Assembly: GCF_024793945.1 (NCBI RefSeq)
Contig: NZ_JANUSD010000001.1
Span: 62,001 to 126,000 of the forward strand
Origin: Emticicia fluvialis
GTDB taxonomy: Bacteria; Bacteroidota; Bacteroidia; Cytophagales; Spirosomataceae
Direction of reading: 5' to 3'
DNA: 64,000 bases
A model generated the notes under the pieces. It did not search any database. It was not told the DNA's origin and saw only the letters and a list, made by a program, of their open reading frames with translations. Shown in pieces: positions 27,700 through 36,917 of this stretch. Position numbers and translations under genes: made by a program. Within the stretch, counting starts at the first letter, position 1, and every line of letters starts with the position of its first letter.

Positions 27700-28087
27700 G
27701 AAGCATTTTATAACTGATTAATAATTAGGTATATGAGGCCATGTGCGCCAAATTATACCTAATTATTGGTCAGACCATTTTGGATTTACTTTGCATAGAA
27801 TTGTCTTTAACAAAGAAAATATGCTTTTTTAGAGGTAATATGGCAAAAAGTTTGAATATTATTTGGCAATAATTGCATTTACCAATATTTTAGAGTTGTT
27901 GTTCCGGTTAAGTTGTTACATCAGAGGTTTATTATCTTAATTCGCCTCATACAGATTTTCTGTCTTTTGTAAGTTTGCTATTGTTGAGCTCGTTTAATTT
28001 GTTTCTGAGCTGCCCTTCGTTTTACATCTTTTTTACTGCAACACTAAAAGTTCGCCACTACCTTAAAGGATAATTTGTCAGGAATCA
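27700..28087. other. Non-coding gap after gmd with a long hairpin
   Basis: No gene is visible. A perfect 14-bp inverted repeat (AATAATTAGGTATA at 27720-27733 with its complement at 27754-27767, 20-base loop) starts about 20 bases after gmd and may slow or end transcription, although no T-run follows it. The rest is AT-rich without clear signals. Confidence 0.5.
27720..27767. terminator. 14-bp perfect inverted repeat after gmd
   Basis: Arms 27720-27733 and 27754-27767 are exact complements. It is placed as a terminator would be, but without a U-tract. It might be an mRNA 3'-end stabiliser or a protein-binding dyad. Confidence 0.4.
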
Positions 28088-28169
28088 CAAGATTTCTTCA
28101 TGTTTTACAGGCAATTTGAATTGATTTAGTACAATTCAAGGTCTTAAAACAAGAAATCTTGGTTTTTTT
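28088..28169 (+). terminator. Nested stem-loop with T-run just before the lipoprotein gene (terminator or attenuator)
   Basis: The outer arms CAAGATTTCTT (28088-28098) and AAGAAATCTTG (28151-28161) are exact complements. A middle pair GTTTTA/TAAAAC and an inner pair TTGAATTG (28116-28123)/CAATTCAA (28132-28139) nest inside. Seven T residues follow (28163-28169). It is only 55 bases before the lipoprotein start at 28225, so it could end the gmd transcript or act as an attenuator in the leader of the YjbH module. Confidence 0.6.
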
Positions 28170-28224
28170 AGCAGCGTAATTAAGTAAATCCCCAATACAA
28201 TTTTTCTTATTAATTTAAATTATC

Positions 28225-29265
28225 ATGAAAACTGGAAGAAAATTTAAGTTTGCCAGCCTGAGTTTGGTTATGGCGTTGGCAGTTAGTATGTACAACTGTA
28301 AGTCGAAAGACGCAGAGCCTGAGATTCCTAAATTTGAGGAAAAGTACAAAGATGTAAAACTGCCAGATGTAAAGCCAACTACACCAGCAGCCGTAACCAC
28401 TACGCAGGGTTCAGTAACTGCATCAGCCACAACAACGGCGGTGACCACTGCTCTGGCCACCGGAACAGTTACCTCTGATGTTACCACAGCTGCTGCCAAC
28501 GTGGAGAAGGTGATTGCGCCCTCGGAAGCAGGTAAAATCTCCGCTGCTTTCACTCCGGCGGTGGTCAGTAATCTGGTGTCTACAGGTACTTTACCGGCAG
28601 ATTTGAAAGCGTCAGTACAAGCAATTGCTTTGAATCCTGCGCTGGCTGCCTATTTGCCAAAGATTACCCTGCCATCGGTTAACGGTACGGTTGTAACGGG
28701 TTTTGTAAAAGAGTCTTCCTTTACAAAAAATGAGTCATTAATCAAGTTTCCTGATTATGCCGTGGCCGCAGTAAACAGCGCCTGTACCGACTCGGCTCAG
28801 CTGGCATTTAATCGTGCCAAAGCAACCATAGATGCAGCCAGAGCAACCCAGGAACAAACTGTAAATGCCACTTATGCTAACCGGGTAGCGGCAGCCAACA
28901 GTGCGGCATGTATTGCCACCGCAGGTACATCGTTTAGTACCAGAAACACAACTGCCAACAATTTGCTTCAGGCAGGCCTTACTGCTTTGGCTTCTGTAAA
29001 AGATACGCTAGGCGAAGCAAATTATAATTTGCTAACTGTACTTTTATATGTTAATTTTGTTCAGACTATTGAGTTGTCGGGTAATTTATATGCAGCAGAA
29101 GTAAATGCTTGTAATTTAACTACCACTGCCACCATAGCCGCTGCAGCTTCAGCGCGAGATACTGACCTCGCCGCTATTGCTAACGCTTATAATACCACCA
29201 TTACTAATATGCAGGCCACCCTGACGGCGTCTTTCCAGACTTGTCATGACCAGGGCCAGGGTTAA
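28225..29265 (+). CDS. Ala/Thr-rich putative lipoprotein of the YjbH module
   Basis: This 346-residue exported protein has a basic start, a hydrophobic stretch and a Cys at about residue 25 (VSMYNCKSK), a weak lipobox, followed by an acidic/Pro linker. The body is rich in Ala and Thr with several Cys pairs (NSACTDS, SAACIAT, VNACNLT, TCHDQ) and has helical heptad-like stretches such as FNRAKATIDAARATQEQTV. No family is recognised. It is 26 bases before the YjbH-like gene. The set recalls the lipoprotein plus YjbH pairing of the enterobacterial yjbEFGH exopolysaccharide operon, but sequence similarity to YjbF is not evident. Confidence 0.7.
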   Translation: MKTGRKFKFASLSLVMALAVSMYNCKSKDAEPEIPKFEEKYKDVKLPDVKPTTPAAVTTTQGSVTASATTTAVTTALATGTVTSDVTTAAANVEKVIAPSEAGKISAAFTPAVVSNLVSTGTLPADLKASVQAIALNPALAAYLPKITLPSVNGTVVTGFVKESSFTKNESLIKFPDYAVAAVNSACTDSAQLAFNRAKATIDAARATQEQTVNATYANRVAAANSAACIATAGTSFSTRNTTANNLLQAGLTALASVKDTLGEANYNLLTVLLYVNFVQTIELSGNLYAAEVNACNLTTTATIAAAASARDTDLAAIANAYNTTITNMQATLTASFQTCHDQGQG

Positions 29266-29291
29266 TTTTAATTCAAACGCCTCTTAAAAAT

Positions 29292-30179
29292 ATGAAAATC
29301 AAAAAAGCGCTATCGTTTATTTCTTTTAAATGGAGATTTAAGGGTAGCTCTTTTTTGATTTTTCGCTCCACCGTAGCAACCTGCCTTTTTGTTTTTGCTT
29401 CGCAATCCGTTTGGGCACAGGTGAATCTATCTGGCAAATCGGGTCTGATGTATATCCCTAATGCAACTGCTTACGAAGACGCCAGCCTCAGCTTCGGCTA
29501 CAACTACAATCCGCTTAAATATTCGTTAAGAAGTAAGCAAAGAAATGCCGAGCGTGTTTTATTTGCCAATCTTACCTTACTGCCGCGCCTTACCATTACC
29601 TTAAGCCTGCTTCAACCGGTTACAACCGATACAAAAATACGTGAGGGTCTGGGAGACAGGCAACTGGATATAAGCTATCTTCTGGTAAAAGAAAAACCCA
29701 GGTTTCCTTCAGTGGCTGTTATTATTTCTTCGCCGTTTATGATTGAAACAGCCATGCTGACCAATGTTTTAGTGGCTACCAAGCACTTCAATCTGAACAA
29801 AGACCTGAACCTGGAAACAACAGCCGGGTATGGTAGCCCGTATATTCTTTCAAGAGAAGGTGATTTTAAACTGAATCTTGCGAATTCGAATATTTTTTCA
29901 AATTTAAAGTTTCAGAAGAAAAGTGATTTCATCTTCAACAACGGTTACCTTGTAGGTCCTTTTGCGGGTATCAAGTTAGGATACCGGAATAAAGCCGGAC
30001 TGATGACCGAGTGGGACTCGCAACATCTGAATGTTGGAGCCTATTTAACGCTCTGGAAGAAATGGACGGTTCAGGGAGGATTACTTAACGGAGACAGGTT
30101 CATATTCGGTTCTTCAATTCATTTTCAACTGCTTAAACCAAAGAAAAGCATTGCCAAGCTGGATGAAACACTTAATTAA
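29292..30179 (+). CDS. YjbH-like outer membrane beta-barrel protein
   Basis: This 295-residue protein has a long N-terminal region ending in a signal-like stretch (FVFASQSVWAQ). The mature start VNLSGKSGLMYIPNATAYEDASLSFGY is typical of YjbH/YmcA-type proteins (G-x-x-G-L-x-x-x-P-x-A). Alternating hydrophobic beta strands follow (LTLLPRLTITLSLLQP; DRQLDISYLLV; LETTAGYG). YjbH-family barrels are tied to secretion of exopolysaccharide across the outer membrane. Bacterial YjbH is much longer (about 700 residues). Here its length seems divided between this gene and the next, which overlaps it by 17 bases. Confidence 0.72.
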   Translation: MKIKKALSFISFKWRFKGSSFLIFRSTVATCLFVFASQSVWAQVNLSGKSGLMYIPNATAYEDASLSFGYNYNPLKYSLRSKQRNAERVLFANLTLLPRLTITLSLLQPVTTDTKIREGLGDRQLDISYLLVKEKPRFPSVAVIISSPFMIETAMLTNVLVATKHFNLNKDLNLETTAGYGSPYILSREGDFKLNLANSNIFSNLKFQKKSDFIFNNGYLVGPFAGIKLGYRNKAGLMTEWDSQHLNVGAYLTLWKKWTVQGGLLNGDRFIFGSSIHFQLLKPKKSIAKLDETLN

Positions 30180-31284
30180 TAGTTTACTATGCTTTTTGTG
30201 TATAACCGGTATGGGTTATGCGCAGTCTGGTAAGAAGGGGAAGACACTTCTTACCTATGAGCGTGTAAATAAAGACAGCCTCGGGGTTAGTTATGAACAA
30301 CGCATTTACCGGAATCCGTTTAACGGGTTTGTTGAGTTGCGCTACTCCCTTTCAGACACCAGTAGCCAGAGGTATATTCCGTTGTTTCAGGGAGTGCCTA
30401 TCGCATCCTATCAGAAAATAGGTTCGGGTATTTATTCTAAACCGCTTTCTGCATCAGCTTCCCGGCAAGTCGGGGTTAACAAATGGTTTCCGCTGAAAGA
30501 TTATAAGCTTGACTTTTCTTTACTTCCCCTCTTTACAGCTAAGTTCGGTAACTTTGATAACCCTGTTGAGGCCAAGTTTAGTGTAGCTCTTAATACCCAG
30601 CTTATTTTAGGCCGAGGCCTTGCTATTACAACCGGTCTTACTATACCGATTGTCAATGATTTAGACCAGCAATCGCTGAGGTTACGTCTGGCTCCTACCT
30701 TTATTAATAAATTTCTGACTTTTAGAAAATTTAACTTTATGAGCCTTTCTGCCGGATTGTTTTATAAAGACCAGTACGGCCTCAATGCACAGTATAGGTA
30801 TTTTGATGTGAACAGTCCTTGGTCGTTCGGGTTGGAGGGTTCTTTCAGCGGCTATTACAGAATATCAGGCGATTATTTTGAATACCAGTCCCTCAGGCAT
30901 CTCATGGTGTTAGGTGATGTGAGCTACCGTATTTTTAAGAATGATATAACCTTAAAACTTTCGGGTGGGCAATACCTTTATAACGATAGAGGCGTAAGAT
31001 TTGATTTTATACGCCAGTTCTCAAATGTAGAGATCGGGTTCTATGCATTAAAAACTACCAATGGCACATCAGTAGGTTTCAATTTTGCTATACCAATTCC
31101 GCCTGGTGTTATCCTGCAGGGCAAGCGTGTCAGGCTTAGAACAGCAGATGAGTTCAGGTGGGAATACTTATATGTAAAAGGATATCAGATTGCCGAGCGA
31201 TACAGAACAGGTTACCAACTGGATGAAAAGTTAAGGACTTATCATAGCAGTTACTGGGATAATCAGCTAAAAAGAGGCTTGTAA
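30163..31284 (+). CDS. Second outer-membrane barrel of the YjbH module
   Basis: This 373-residue protein has a clear signal peptide (MKHLINSLLCFLCITGMGYAQS) when started at the ATG at 30163. An in-frame TTG 12 bases earlier is less likely. The C-terminal two thirds show repeated amphipathic strands (LNTQLILGRGLAITTGLTIPI, FMSLSAGLFYKDQYGLNAQYRYF, SVGFNFAIPIPPG). The last part (PPGVILQGKRVRLRTADEFRWEY) resembles the C-terminal region of YjbH. It overlaps the YjbH-like gene and may form a two-part barrel or periplasmic/outer membrane complex with it. Confidence 0.65.
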   Translation: MKHLINSLLCFLCITGMGYAQSGKKGKTLLTYERVNKDSLGVSYEQRIYRNPFNGFVELRYSLSDTSSQRYIPLFQGVPIASYQKIGSGIYSKPLSASASRQVGVNKWFPLKDYKLDFSLLPLFTAKFGNFDNPVEAKFSVALNTQLILGRGLAITTGLTIPIVNDLDQQSLRLRLAPTFINKFLTFRKFNFMSLSAGLFYKDQYGLNAQYRYFDVNSPWSFGLEGSFSGYYRISGDYFEYQSLRHLMVLGDVSYRIFKNDITLKLSGGQYLYNDRGVRFDFIRQFSNVEIGFYALKTTNGTSVGFNFAIPIPPGVILQGKRVRLRTADEFRWEYLYVKGYQIAERYRTGYQLDEKLRTYHSSYWDNQLKRGL

Positions 31285-31749
31285 AAATTGCGACTTAGGT
31301 ACGTATTCTATAGTATATATACGTATAGTGTGTAACGCTGATGCCAGAAGTAAAAAATTAACTGTATTTATATAAACTTAAAAAGGACTTCTTGCATTTT
31401 TCACCCCCTCCGCTATAATAAGTAAATTATATTTTCTAAGTTTGTATCAGGAAACACTGCTGTTAAAACATGATTACAATAATTGTAAATTTAATTGAAG
31501 GTTTACACAACGATTATTGCTAATGATAGGGTGGAAATTTACTTTTGCGTAGGTTGTTTTTTATTTTGTTTGCTGCAAAATATAATGTTGAGTTATTGCC
31601 AGTTATCTCTCTTTTAAGCACAGTACTAAACTGTCAATAGGCTTTAAGTTAGCATAAGCGTGTCACGAAGAAATTATACCCAAAAAGTAGTTGCTTCAAA
31701 TTCGATATTCAAACATAGCATATAATTACAGTTCTAGTTTTTAAATTAT
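31285..31749. other. Intergenic region with promoter for the WcaJ-like gene
   Basis: About 465 bases without a gene. A good Bacteroidota-type promoter at 31516-31547 implies a leader of roughly 195 bases for the downstream initiating transferase. No other structure is obvious. Confidence 0.5.
31516..31547 (+). promoter_or_regulatory. Bacteroidota sigma-ABfr-type promoter
   Basis: The -33 element ATTG (31516-31519) is separated by 20 bases from the -7 box TACTTTTG (31540-31547), matching TTTG/TAnnTTTG. It would drive the WcaJ-like gene at 31750 separately from the main polysaccharide operon. Confidence 0.55.
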
Positions 31750-33138
31750 ATGGTCTCAAATCTAAAAAAAGTATATCATATAAGATTATTGACAGATTCA
31801 CTCTGTTTAATATTTTGCTATAGTATAGCACAGATATTAAGTGGCCGGGTTTTTCGCAATAGTGATATATTTTTAATTTTTCTTCTATTGGTAATCTGGT
31901 ACTTTACCAGCCGTTATACTGAATTATACGACGAGTTTCGTACGGTAAAGTATGTAGATGAGTTTCTTGTGCTCATTCCCAATATAATTGCCCAGGGGGT
32001 AGCCTTAATGGTATATCTTTTTCTATCTAACGATAGCTTCTATTCAAGAACGCTGGTGCTGCTCAACATCATTTTTGTTTTTGTTGTGATGACAATACAG
32101 AAGTATCTGTTCAAGAAGATAAGTCTGTTGTTATATGAAAGAGGATACAAAATAAAGAATATTCTAATAGTAGGTACAGGAGACAGCGCTATGTCTTTTT
32201 ATAAAATATTTAGCGATACACCGCAGTTTGGATATAAAGTAGCAGGTTTTATTGATGAATCGAAGCCTCAATATCTGAATGGCCAGTATAAGGGTAATCT
32301 GGCCAATCTTGAGAGTGTCATCAAAAAAAGCCGTATTGAAGAAGTAATTGTTGCCTTGCCTTCTTTTGACAAGGAGTATGTTGAGAAGATTATTCAGGTA
32401 ACTGAAAAAGAGGGAATAAAAACCCGAATTATACCTGAGTACTCGCAATATGGGTTAAAACAATATAAACTTGAACTCTTTGGCGGTAACCCTATTCTTA
32501 CTTTGCGGAAAAATCCGTTAGAAGAATGGCATTTTAGAGTTCTTAAACGTGCTTTTGATATAGTTTTCAGCCTTTTGGTTATAGTTTTGGTGTTTTCATG
32601 GTTGATACCTATTCTGGCATTAATTATCAGAATTGATTCAAAAGGGCCTATTTTCTTCCTTCAGGAGCGTTGGGGTAAAAACAATAAGAAAATTGTGTGT
32701 TTTAAATTCAGGTCCATGTATTCAGACAGTTCTACCCGCAAAAAAGACGGAGGTTTCTGGCAAACTGAAAAAGATGACCCAAGAATTACCAAAGTCGGAA
32801 GGTTTTTGCGTAAAACTAACCTGGATGAGTTGCCACAGTTTTTCAATGTATTGTTTGGCGATATGTCAGTTGTAGGGCCAAGACCTCACGCTGTGCAGCA
32901 CAACATAGAAAGTAAAGAGCAGATTGATAATTATCTGATCAGGCACTGGGTTAAACCGGGTATTACAGGTTGGGCTCAGGTAAATGGATACAGAGGAGAG
33001 ACCAAGGACATTTCATTGATGAAAAAACGTGTGAAATTTGATATCTGGTATATCAGCCACTGGAGTATCTGGCTGGATATTAAAATAATAGTTGCTACAG
33101 TTTATAATATGGTGAAAGGCGAAAAAATGGCCTATTAA
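31750..33138 (+). CDS. WcaJ/WbaP-like undecaprenyl-phosphate sugar-1-phosphate transferase
   Basis: This 462-residue enzyme starts the repeat unit by moving hexose-1-phosphate, probably glucose-1-P, from UDP-sugar to undecaprenyl phosphate. Four N-terminal membrane spans come first, then a CoA-binding-like domain (NILIVGTGDSAMSFYKI). After a fifth membrane segment comes the catalytic PHPT domain: KGPIFFLQERWGKNNK, CFKFRSMY, the acidic/basic block KVGRFLRKTNLDELPQFFNVL, SVVGPRPHA and WVKPGITGWAQVNGYRG. The full-length architecture matches polyprenyl glycosylphosphotransferases of the WcaJ type. Confidence 0.93.
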   Translation: MVSNLKKVYHIRLLTDSLCLIFCYSIAQILSGRVFRNSDIFLIFLLLVIWYFTSRYTELYDEFRTVKYVDEFLVLIPNIIAQGVALMVYLFLSNDSFYSRTLVLLNIIFVFVVMTIQKYLFKKISLLLYERGYKIKNILIVGTGDSAMSFYKIFSDTPQFGYKVAGFIDESKPQYLNGQYKGNLANLESVIKKSRIEEVIVALPSFDKEYVEKIIQVTEKEGIKTRIIPEYSQYGLKQYKLELFGGNPILTLRKNPLEEWHFRVLKRAFDIVFSLLVIVLVFSWLIPILALIIRIDSKGPIFFLQERWGKNNKKIVCFKFRSMYSDSSTRKKDGGFWQTEKDDPRITKVGRFLRKTNLDELPQFFNVLFGDMSVVGPRPHAVQHNIESKEQIDNYLIRHWVKPGITGWAQVNGYRGETKDISLMKKRVKFDIWYISHWSIWLDIKIIVATVYNMVKGEKMAY

Positions 33139-33174
33139 TCCACATACACCTGGAGCAAATCAAAAGAATTTCTA

Positions 33175-33912
33175 CTAAAGCATTTCGTTAAGAAATGCTT
33201 TATTTTTTAATAGCTTCATCAACTTCGAATCCTTCGTTAATAGCTGGATATCGGCCAGATGCCTTTCATGGTGCAGGTCGGTTCCAACAAAATCTATGAT
33301 ACCGGATTCCAGCAATTTGGTTGCTACTTGTTTAGTCTTTTTACCGTAGTAGCCTGCTAACGACAACAAGTTAAGCTGAAGCAGGCACCCTACCTGTTTT
33401 AAATCAGCTATTTTATCAAGACTTTCCCACCAATAAGGATAGCGCTCAGGGTGTGCCATAACAGGCGAATAACCACTGGTTTTTAGTTTAAATATAAGCT
33501 GAGATAAGTTGGGTGGCGGAGAAATGAACGACATTTCAATGAGCAGGTAACGCTTTGTACCGAAGCTTAATAACTCATTTCTTTGCAAAATGCTTTCAAA
33601 CTCTTCATCCAGCAGATATTCAGCAGCGGCTTCAATTTCTATATCAAGGTTACGCGGCTTTATCGCTTCTCTTACTTCATTGAGCGCATTGTTAATGATG
33701 GCTGGTGTATTAGGAAAAATGCCTGCCTTAACATGAGGTGTTGTAATAAACTTTTTATAACCTATTTTATGAAGCTCTTCAATATAGTTAATGGTTCGTT
33801 CCATATCCGTTGAGCCGTCGTCTATTCCCGGAAGCAGATGAGAATGAATATCGGTTTTTAAGAATGAAAGTGGATCAGCAGCAGGTTTTTTCCAATTAAA
33901 AATTGAGAGCAT
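33175..33912 (-). CDS. CpsB/CapC-type protein tyrosine phosphatase (PHP fold)
   Basis: This 245-residue metal-dependent phosphatase has PHP motifs DIHSHLLPGIDDGS (residues about 21-34), FITTPHV, VMAHPERYPYW and FVGTDLHHERHL, which supply the His/Asp ligands of the trinuclear site. Such enzymes dephosphorylate the tyrosine tail of BY-kinases. The obvious substrate is the Tyr-rich Wzc-like protein encoded at 11328-13697. It is convergent with the WcaJ-like gene and the only minus-strand gene of the polysaccharide locus. Confidence 0.9.
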   Translation of the reverse strand: MLSIFNWKKPAADPLSFLKTDIHSHLLPGIDDGSTDMERTINYIEELHKIGYKKFITTPHVKAGIFPNTPAIINNALNEVREAIKPRNLDIEIEAAAEYLLDEEFESILQRNELLSFGTKRYLLIEMSFISPPPNLSQLIFKLKTSGYSPVMAHPERYPYWWESLDKIADLKQVGCLLQLNLLSLAGYYGKKTKQVATKLLESGIIDFVGTDLHHERHLADIQLLTKDSKLMKLLKNKAFLNEML

Positions 33913-34857
33913 AAGAATTGTGTTTTAACTTATTGTTTTTCTTGAAGCATTATACCTTTTTAGTAAATGCCATTCAATTTAGATTATGACTAGCGTGTAC
34001 GTTACAGAATTTAAACAAAATTACGACAGAATCTCGTAATCTCATATTTTACCTGTTAAAGATTAAAAAACGTGCAGTCGGGTAATGATTAGTTAAACAA
34101 CAAAGCCTCTCCGGTATGGGTTTCAAATTTTATGTTCATTGGGTCAGGCACTACAAATGGTAAACAGGCCTTCAATATTTTATTAATCTGGTTCAGAGGG
34201 TTACTGGCATCAAATGATTTTTTATTGTATTTCTAAATACTTTTATATGAAGATTCTATAAAAAACTAAAAAATACGGTTTGGCATCAAAATATACTGTT
34301 TAAATTCTAAAACTTTCTTTTATTTTTGTAAGGCACAATTTTAAGAAAAAAGTTTTTCCGTTTTCGGGGTCTTAAATATTTGTTCTATTCTTTAAAATTG
34401 AATGCTTCGCTTGAGTTTAATTTAAATTGAGATTAATTGAAAGTTTGAAGTGCCTGATGTAAGTATAGCTTTGATTGAAAACAGAATTTAAATTATTACG
34501 TACTTTTACTAGCTTAGTTTTTCCTTGTTTCGGTTAAAGTTTGGCATGATATTAAAATTGTATTTTTTGAGTAGCAAACAACGAAAATGAACAGCCCTTT
34601 ACCTGTCTACCGTGTGCACAAATCCAATCAATATTTTCAGGTCTTATTTTAAGAATACACACAGCAGTTCTGCGTATGTTAATTTTTTGAGTATTGCTGG
34701 TTGATTAATTAAATGAGAACTTAAGAAGAGTGATAAGAACCGGAGAAGGATAATACAGTGAATTAACACAAGAAATATAACAATTGAATACTTGTCTGAC
34801 ATTTATTGAAGTTCTATTAACTAGCCATAACTATCAGCAATTTTTATCTATTATTTT
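33913..34857. other. Long intergenic region before the Wza-like gene
   Basis: About 945 AT-rich bases. The minus strand of 34089-34230 holds a 40-odd codon open stretch that looks like a protein C-terminus (see the remnant entry). A TAnnTTTG match (TATTTTTG, 34321-34328) lacks a matching -33. Otherwise nothing is recognised. It may hold a long leader for the export lipoprotein gene. Confidence 0.4.
34089..34230 (-). pseudogene. Possible remnant of a protein C-terminus
   Basis: On the minus strand a frame ending at TAA 34091-34089 reads SFDASNPLNQINKILKACL and then VVPDPMNIKFETHTGEALLF. This has protein-like composition, unlike the surrounding AT-rich non-coding DNA, but no start codon near its beginning and a stop upstream. 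It may be the leftover end of a deleted gene. Chance is not excluded. Confidence 0.22.
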
Positions 34858-35697
34858 ATGTTTAACAACAGCCCCAAAAAGTTAATGAAATTATTCAGAG
34901 CTTTGCTTTGTTTATCTGGTATCGTGTTTGTTGCGTCCTCGTGTGTGCGGGTAAATACAAAAGATATTACCTATTTTCAAGGCACAGATTCGGTGTCCAA
35001 TCAGGTACTCCCCCCCAACCTTCCAACTGTAACCCGCATTCAGGCAGATGACATTCTGGCCGTAACCGTGAGCAGCTTAAGTGAAGAATCTAACGTTATT
35101 TTTAATTTCCCTAACGTTAATGCCCTTACAACTACTAACTTTCCGGGTTCAACGGGTGGAGGTATGGCAAGAAATCAACCACTTGGTTATTTGGTAAATC
35201 CGCAAGGCAATATTGATATGCCATTGGTTGGAAGTGTAAAATTGGAGGGCCTAACCTTGAAAGAGGCCGGTGATAGTATAAAGGCAAAACTCCTTACATT
35301 TTTAAAAGAGCCTACTGTAAATGTCCGTTTTCTGAACCATAAGTTTACAATTATTGGCGAGGTGAACAGACCGTCTGTTTTCAATCTTCTGGACGACCAT
35401 ACAACCTTGCCAGACGCAATTGGTATGGCTGGTGATTTAACAATTTACGGTTTGCGTAAGAATGTAATGTTGATTAGAACAACGGGAGATAAACGCGAGA
35501 TAGTTAAGTTGGATCTAACCAAAAGAGACTTTTTTAATTCGCCTTATTATTACATTAAAAACAATGATGTAATTTATATTGACATCAGTAAAGGTAAAGT
35601 TACTTATACCGATCAGAGAATACAGACCATTCAGTTGATTCCAATATTTACTGGTATAGTAACTACGCTTGTACTTATTTTAAATGTCATTAAATAA
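34858..35697 (+). CDS. Wza-like polysaccharide export lipoprotein
   Basis: This 279-residue outer-membrane-associated exporter has a signal peptide ending in FVASSC (lipobox), a poly_export domain (ITRIQADDILAVTVSSL-type segment near residue 65, GYLVNPQGNIDMPLVGSVKLEGLTLKEA near 110-140) and one SLBB domain (FTIIGEVNRPSVFNL). A C-terminal hydrophobic helix (PIFTGIVTTLVLILNVI) follows. The Bacteroidota form is shorter than E. coli Wza. It should connect to the Wzc-like protein to move polymer out. It is separated from the rest of the locus by 945 bases. Confidence 0.92.
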   Translation: MFNNSPKKLMKLFRALLCLSGIVFVASSCVRVNTKDITYFQGTDSVSNQVLPPNLPTVTRIQADDILAVTVSSLSEESNVIFNFPNVNALTTTNFPGSTGGGMARNQPLGYLVNPQGNIDMPLVGSVKLEGLTLKEAGDSIKAKLLTFLKEPTVNVRFLNHKFTIIGEVNRPSVFNLLDDHTTLPDAIGMAGDLTIYGLRKNVMLIRTTGDKREIVKLDLTKRDFFNSPYYYIKNNDVIYIDISKGKVTYTDQRIQTIQLIPIFTGIVTTLVLILNVIK

Positions 35698-36320
35698 GGT
35701 CTGGCCATTGGTGGTCTGATTAGTATTAAAATTCAGGAGGTATTTCAATTGGTTTGAAAATCTCTATGAAAACACAAGCCAACCCCTACAGTAATGTGCT
35801 GTGGGGGTTGGCTTTTTTTTAGAATACAGCTCTGCCTGTAAACGTATATAATGCATGAGTCAGTTAAACCTGATGGGCATTCCCAATTTATTAAATGTTA
35901 GCTTGTAGCTCAGGCTTTATCAATTCTATTTAAGGTTTCAAATCGGAAAATTGACTTGCCGTGCTGATTTAAGGGGTTGAAGTAAGTAAATGATTGTGCC
36001 ACTGACATCAAATACACAAGATGTGTTTTTAATCTTAAATCTTTCTTATAAAATAACTTTGCATAGTATGCTTATACGCCATTTATGCTTAAAAATTGCG
36101 TTTTATTGTCAAAAAATCAAATTTTAAATTATCGTGGCAGTAATTCTACATGAGTAGAATTATTTACTATATATTCAAATTATATGGGAAAATTTTCCCA
36201 TACAATTTTAGCATTTTCTTTTATTAATTAAGCACTATTATGAAATAGCTTAGAATTTCAGGAAGATGCAGATGTGGCATTGGTTTTTAGTTTTTTATAT
36301 GAACTACTTACCAAAAAGCG
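35698..36320. other. Intergenic region with terminator of the polysaccharide locus
   Basis: About 620 bases without a gene. A strong terminator lies at 35777-35820. A -7-like TAACTTTG is at 36054-36061 without a good -33, about 260 bases before the next gene. Confidence 0.5.
35777..35820 (+). terminator. Strong rho-independent terminator after the Wza-like gene
   Basis: AGCCAACCCCTACAG pairs with CTGTGGGGGTTGGCT (one bulge) round TAATGTG and is followed by eight T residues. It is 80 bases after the export lipoprotein gene and marks the end of the polysaccharide locus. Confidence 0.92.
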
Positions 36321-36917
36321 ATGGTCCAATATCTACGTATAGTTTTTGAAGCAGTATTTTTAATTGGATTACTTTATGTAATTTTTTTAAGATTAAGGGT
36401 ACTAAATGCATTAAGAAGCCTGGGGGCATTTAAACTGGGTATTTTTATGTTATTTTTTGGATTCTGGATGTTTGTACAGCTTATTGACCGCTGGCAATAT
36501 CAATTCCCTGATAAGAAGGTTGAGTTTTTCCCGATTGCGAGATTCGCTATGTTTGAAGGAGGGGGCAGAATACAAACCGTTCAAACCTACGAATTTGCCG
36601 GCAGGTTTTCAGATGGCAAAACAGAATACTATGCACCTTCAGATATTCTTAGAGGAGCAGGCACACCAACATTGTCAACGAAAATGAACAATGTAATTAT
36701 ATCCGCGCTAAAATCTGATAATGCCGAAAAAATATCCTGGGCAAAAGCAGAGATAAGTAAGTATGGCAGATCAATTTATAATGTGCTTCAATTTCAGGGG
36801 AAAGATTTACCAGACAGCTTAGATTTTCAAATTGTGAATATAGACTTAACTAAAACTACAAAAGACGCAGTATCTAAAGATTATCAAATGTCTGTTAAAA
36901 ATCCCTTTAAGAAATGA
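36321..36917 (+). CDS. Unknown protein with two N-terminal membrane spans
   Basis: This 198-residue protein has two hydrophobic helices (about residues 8-24 and 39-57) and then a soluble part with no known motif (RFAMFEGGGRIQTVQTYEFAGRF, DSLDFQIVNIDLTKTT). The C-terminal segment is probably on one face of the inner membrane. Its stop overlaps the start of the next gene (ATGA), so it is translationally coupled to the HTTM-like membrane protein and probably works with it. I do not recognise the family. Confidence 0.75.
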   Translation: MVQYLRIVFEAVFLIGLLYVIFLRLRVLNALRSLGAFKLGIFMLFFGFWMFVQLIDRWQYQFPDKKVEFFPIARFAMFEGGGRIQTVQTYEFAGRFSDGKTEYYAPSDILRGAGTPTLSTKMNNVIISALKSDNAEKISWAKAEISKYGRSIYNVLQFQGKDLPDSLDFQIVNIDLTKTTKDAVSKDYQMSVKNPFKK

